Assembly (NCBI GenBank): GCA_036558265.1
Contig: DATBFY010000603.1
Location: 1 to 7,099, forward strand
Length of the DNA stretch: 7,099 bases
Source: RYN-433 sp036558265
GTDB taxonomy: Bacteria; Planctomycetota; Phycisphaerae; Tepidisphaerales; Tepidisphaeraceae
Reading direction: 5' to 3'
The notes under the pieces: generated by a model
Told to the model about the DNA's origin: nothing
The model's database searches: none
What the model saw: the letters and a program-made list of their open reading frames with translations, nothing else
Program-made: the position numbers and the translations under genes
Shown: positions 5,389 to 7,099 of the stretch, in pieces
Layout of the letters: every line of letters begins with the position of its first letter
How positions within the stretch are numbered: position 1 is the stretch's first letter

Positions 5389-6339
5389 ATGATCCGAATC
5401 TCCGCCGTCCTCACGTCCCTTTGCCTGATCGCCTTCGCCACCTACGCCGACCCCGCCGTCAAGATCGAGCAGAAAGAAGACGCCCTGGTCATCACCGTGG
5501 ATGGCAAACCCTTCACCACCTACCGCTTCGCCCAGGCGGCGGACGACCCCGACTGGCACCGCCCCTACTTCTACCCGGTGCTCTCCGCCGACGGCGTCGA
5601 GATCACCAGCGACCAGTGGCGCCTCCAGCAGAAGCAGCCCGACGAGGCCGCCAGGAAGAAGATCGACCACCCGCACCAGCGCTCGGTCTGGGTCGGCCAC
5701 GGCGACGTCAACGGCGCCGACCACTGGACCCACAAGCAGTTCAAGCAGCATCACCTCAAGTTCATCAGCGTCCGCCAGGACGGCTTCGTCGAAGAGCTGG
5801 CCTGGGACGGCAAGGAGCCCGGCAAACCCGTCCTGAACGAGACGCGCACGGTGAGGATCGTTGCGTATCCGGACGGAGCCCGGGCCATCGATGTGACCTC
5901 CGCATTCACCGCCGCCAACGGCGACGTGATCTTCAAGGTCAAACCGCTGAACGTCACCGGCGTCGAGGCCGGCTGGCTCGCCGCACGTGTCGCCCCCTCC
6001 ATCTCTGACGGGATCAAGAACGGATCATCGACGATCACGACATCGGCCGGCACCAACGGCGAAAAGGCCTCACGCGAGAAGCCCTCCAACTGGTGCGATT
6101 ACTCCGGGCTCATCGACGGCAAGACCTACGGCATCGCGCTCTTCGATCATCCGACCAACCCCGGCCACCCCACCCCCTTCCACGTCCGCGCCTTCGGCCT
6201 GCTCACCCATATCGGCATCCACGACTGGACGCTCAAGGCCGGCCAGACGCAAGCGTTCCATTACCGCCTGCTCTTCCACGCCGGCGACGCCAAATCGGCG
6301 AAGCTGGACGAACGCTACAAGGAATTCGCCGGACAATAA
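5389..6339 (+). CDS. Secreted DUF6807 ('PmoA-like') family protein
   Basis: This 316-residue exported protein has a signal peptide (MIRISAVLTSLCLIAFATYA, cleaved before DP at 21). The mature protein fits the family long annotated as 'methane oxygenase PmoA' and renamed DUF6807 in Pfam. The old name is misleading: it has no membrane spans and does not resemble particulate methane monooxygenase. The family hallmark is intact: HPHQRSVWVGHGDVNGADHW (94-113), with several conserved His residues that could bind metal or ligand. Further conserved segments are NWCDYSG (234-240), the GIALFDHPTNPGHPTPFHVR block (248-267), and the GLLTHIG region (270-276). The protein is mostly beta strand; in planctomycetes and Bacteroidetes such genes often lie near carbohydrate-active enzymes, which suits the GH140-type gene nearby, but I know of no proven reaction. 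It ends at a convergent gap with another palindromic element. Confidence 0.85.
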   Translation: MIRISAVLTSLCLIAFATYADPAVKIEQKEDALVITVDGKPFTTYRFAQAADDPDWHRPYFYPVLSADGVEITSDQWRLQQKQPDEAARKKIDHPHQRSVWVGHGDVNGADHWTHKQFKQHHLKFISVRQDGFVEELAWDGKEPGKPVLNETRTVRIVAYPDGARAIDVTSAFTAANGDVIFKVKPLNVTGVEAGWLAARVAPSISDGIKNGSSTITTSAGTNGEKASREKPSNWCDYSGLIDGKTYGIALFDHPTNPGHPTPFHVRAFGLLTHIGIHDWTLKAGQTQAFHYRLLFHAGDAKSAKLDERYKEFAGQ

Positions 6340-6340
6340 C

Positions 6341-6414
6341 TGAAGAGTGAAAAGATGAAACATGAAGATCACCGCTAACCGTGCTCTTCATGTTTCATGT
6401 CTTCATGTTTCACG
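6341..6414. repeat. Palindrome with 14-bp perfect stem plus tandem 15-bp copies
   Basis: ATGAAACATGAAGA (6355-6368) and TCTTCATGTTTCAT (6385-6398) form a perfect 14-bp stem with a 16-base loop. The right arm unit (6385-6399) is repeated immediately at 6400-6414 with one mismatch (14/15), and a degenerate GAAGAGTGAAA (6342-6352) precedes the left arm, so two alternative hairpins are possible. The tract is AT-richer than everything around it. It occupies most of the 80-bp gap between convergent stop codons at 6339 and 6420, a place suited to a bidirectional terminator. I recall similar 'catgtttcatg' tracts scattered in environmental genomes; unverified. Confidence 0.85.
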
Positions 6415-6419
6415 TTTTG

Positions 6420-7099
6420 CTACTCCCCGCTCTCCCGCGTCGTCACCAGTTGCAGCAGCGACGCCGTTGCGTCCGCCGGTCGCGCCGGCGCCGTCGTCAC
6501 GTCATCGCCCAGAAACGCCTTGAGCTGCTGCAACGTCACAGCCGGCAGCTTGGCCTTCTCGGCGTCGCGCGGCGCGACGCACACCCCGACGACCTTGCCC
6601 CCTGACAGCAGTGGCGCGCCCGCCAGCCGCGGGTGAACCGGCAGCGCGACCGTCCAGTGCTCCTTGGGCTTGGGCGCCATCGAGCTGCCGTTGATCGACT
6701 GCGCAGCAGGACTGAACAGGTCCACGGTGGGAAAGGACGCGCACGTGATCGGCCCGCCATTGAACGCATCCGCAATCGCCAGTGGGTTGAGCGTCCGGCC
6801 CGTCACCCGCAAGAGCGCCAACCCCGTCGCATCGTCCTTGCGCACCAGTTGCGCGGACAGGCTCTGGCCGTCAGGCGATTGAAGCTGGAGCGTCGCGCCC
6901 TCGTCCGCGACGGCGGCGCTGGAGACGACCAGGTCGCTGGCGACCGGGAACGCCGCGGCATACTGCGTGATCCGCACCTTGCGATCCCTGCGGCGCGGCG
7001 GCTCGAGCGTAATCGTCGTGGTGTCGGCCGCGCCGGTGTTCGTCTTCGGATCGTTCGGCCTGGGTTTCACGCGGATCGGCTTGGGCCTAATCGGCTTCG
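6420..7099 (-). CDS. C-terminal part of a protein with a degenerate trypsin/HtrA-like domain (probable pseudoprotease)
   Basis: The frame is open to the right window edge, so the true start lies outside; the in-frame GTG at 7070 is not needed and has no ribosome binding site. Visible residues (226, counting GTG as 1): a basic Pro-rich linker with KPIR twice just before 1, then a beta-rich domain at about 32-188. This domain follows the order of trypsin-like HtrA proteases: FPVASDLVVSSAAVAD (41-56) where TNNHVV is expected, VRKDDATGLALLRV (76-89) for the D..DLAVL motif, and RLAGAPLLSGGKVVGV (148-163) for GNSGGPL..GeVVGI. In this alignment His, Asp and Ser are replaced by Ala53, Gly83 and Ala150, which would leave it without protease activity. 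The likely role is binding or scaffolding. Location is unknown because the N terminus is missing. Family assignment by eye is moderate. Confidence 0.6.
   Translation of the reverse strand, partial: KPIRPKPIRVKPRPNDPKTNTGAADTTTITLEPPRRRDRKVRITQYAAAFPVASDLVVSSAAVADEGATLQLQSPDGQSLSAQLVRKDDATGLALLRVTGRTLNPLAIADAFNGGPITCASFPTVDLFSPAAQSINGSSMAPKPKEHWTVALPVHPRLAGAPLLSGGKVVGVCVAPRDAEKAKLPAVTLQQLKAFLGDDVTTAPARPADATASLLQLVTTRESGE

Noticed and set aside
5389..6339. Particulate methane monooxygenase subunit (literal reading of 'PmoA')
   Set aside because: The protein is soluble and exported with no membrane spans and lacks resemblance to the methane monooxygenase subunit; the name is a legacy of the Pfam family.
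6381..6605. Short plus-strand frames starting in the AT-rich palindrome
   Set aside because: They begin in the repeat (MLFMFHVFMFHV) and then run antisense to the protease-like domain.

Overview
This 7.1-kb, GC-rich window looks like a chromosomal segment of a soil or freshwater planctomycete-like bacterium, perhaps Phycisphaerae/Tepidisphaerales; Verrucomicrobiota or Acidobacteriota cannot be excluded. That guess rests on gene content (a secreted GH140/DUF4038 hydrolase, a secreted DUF6807 'PmoA-like' protein, a small secreted beta-rich protein), on genes lacking Shine-Dalgarno sites, and on large palindromic intergenic elements. It is an inference from memory, not a database match.

Layout, left to right. 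The 5' part of a membrane protein gene (minus, cut by the window edge) lies 30 bp downstream of a class I glutamine amidotransferase gene (minus). A 106-bp divergent gap separates these from an ABC-transporter ATPase (plus). A 203-bp nested palindromic element exactly fills the convergent gap between the ATPase and a secreted GH140-type hydrolase (minus). Upstream of the hydrolase are a second palindromic element and a small secreted protein gene (minus). A divergent gap follows, then an ABC-2 type permease (plus), a third palindromic element, a secreted DUF6807 protein (plus), a fourth palindromic element, and the 3' part of a gene (minus) whose product ends in a trypsin/HtrA-like domain that appears to lack all three catalytic residues.

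How the genes fit together. The ATPase and the permease are the two halves expected of one DrrAB-like exporter. They lie on the same strand but are separated by 2.3 kb holding two opposite-strand genes for secreted proteins, so an ancestral pair may have been split. The three secreted-protein genes have recognisable Shine-Dalgarno sites, while the amidotransferase and both ABC genes have none. The hydrolase and the DUF6807 protein suggest processing of plant or microbial polysaccharide outside the cytoplasm, but no complete utilisation locus (regulator, sugar importer) is present.

The most unusual content is non-coding. All four sizeable gaps that lie downstream of at least one gene carry a large palindromic element, each of a different sequence family, while the two divergent gaps have none of that size. 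I saw no RNA gene, CRISPR array, transposase or recognisable new defence or biosynthetic system.
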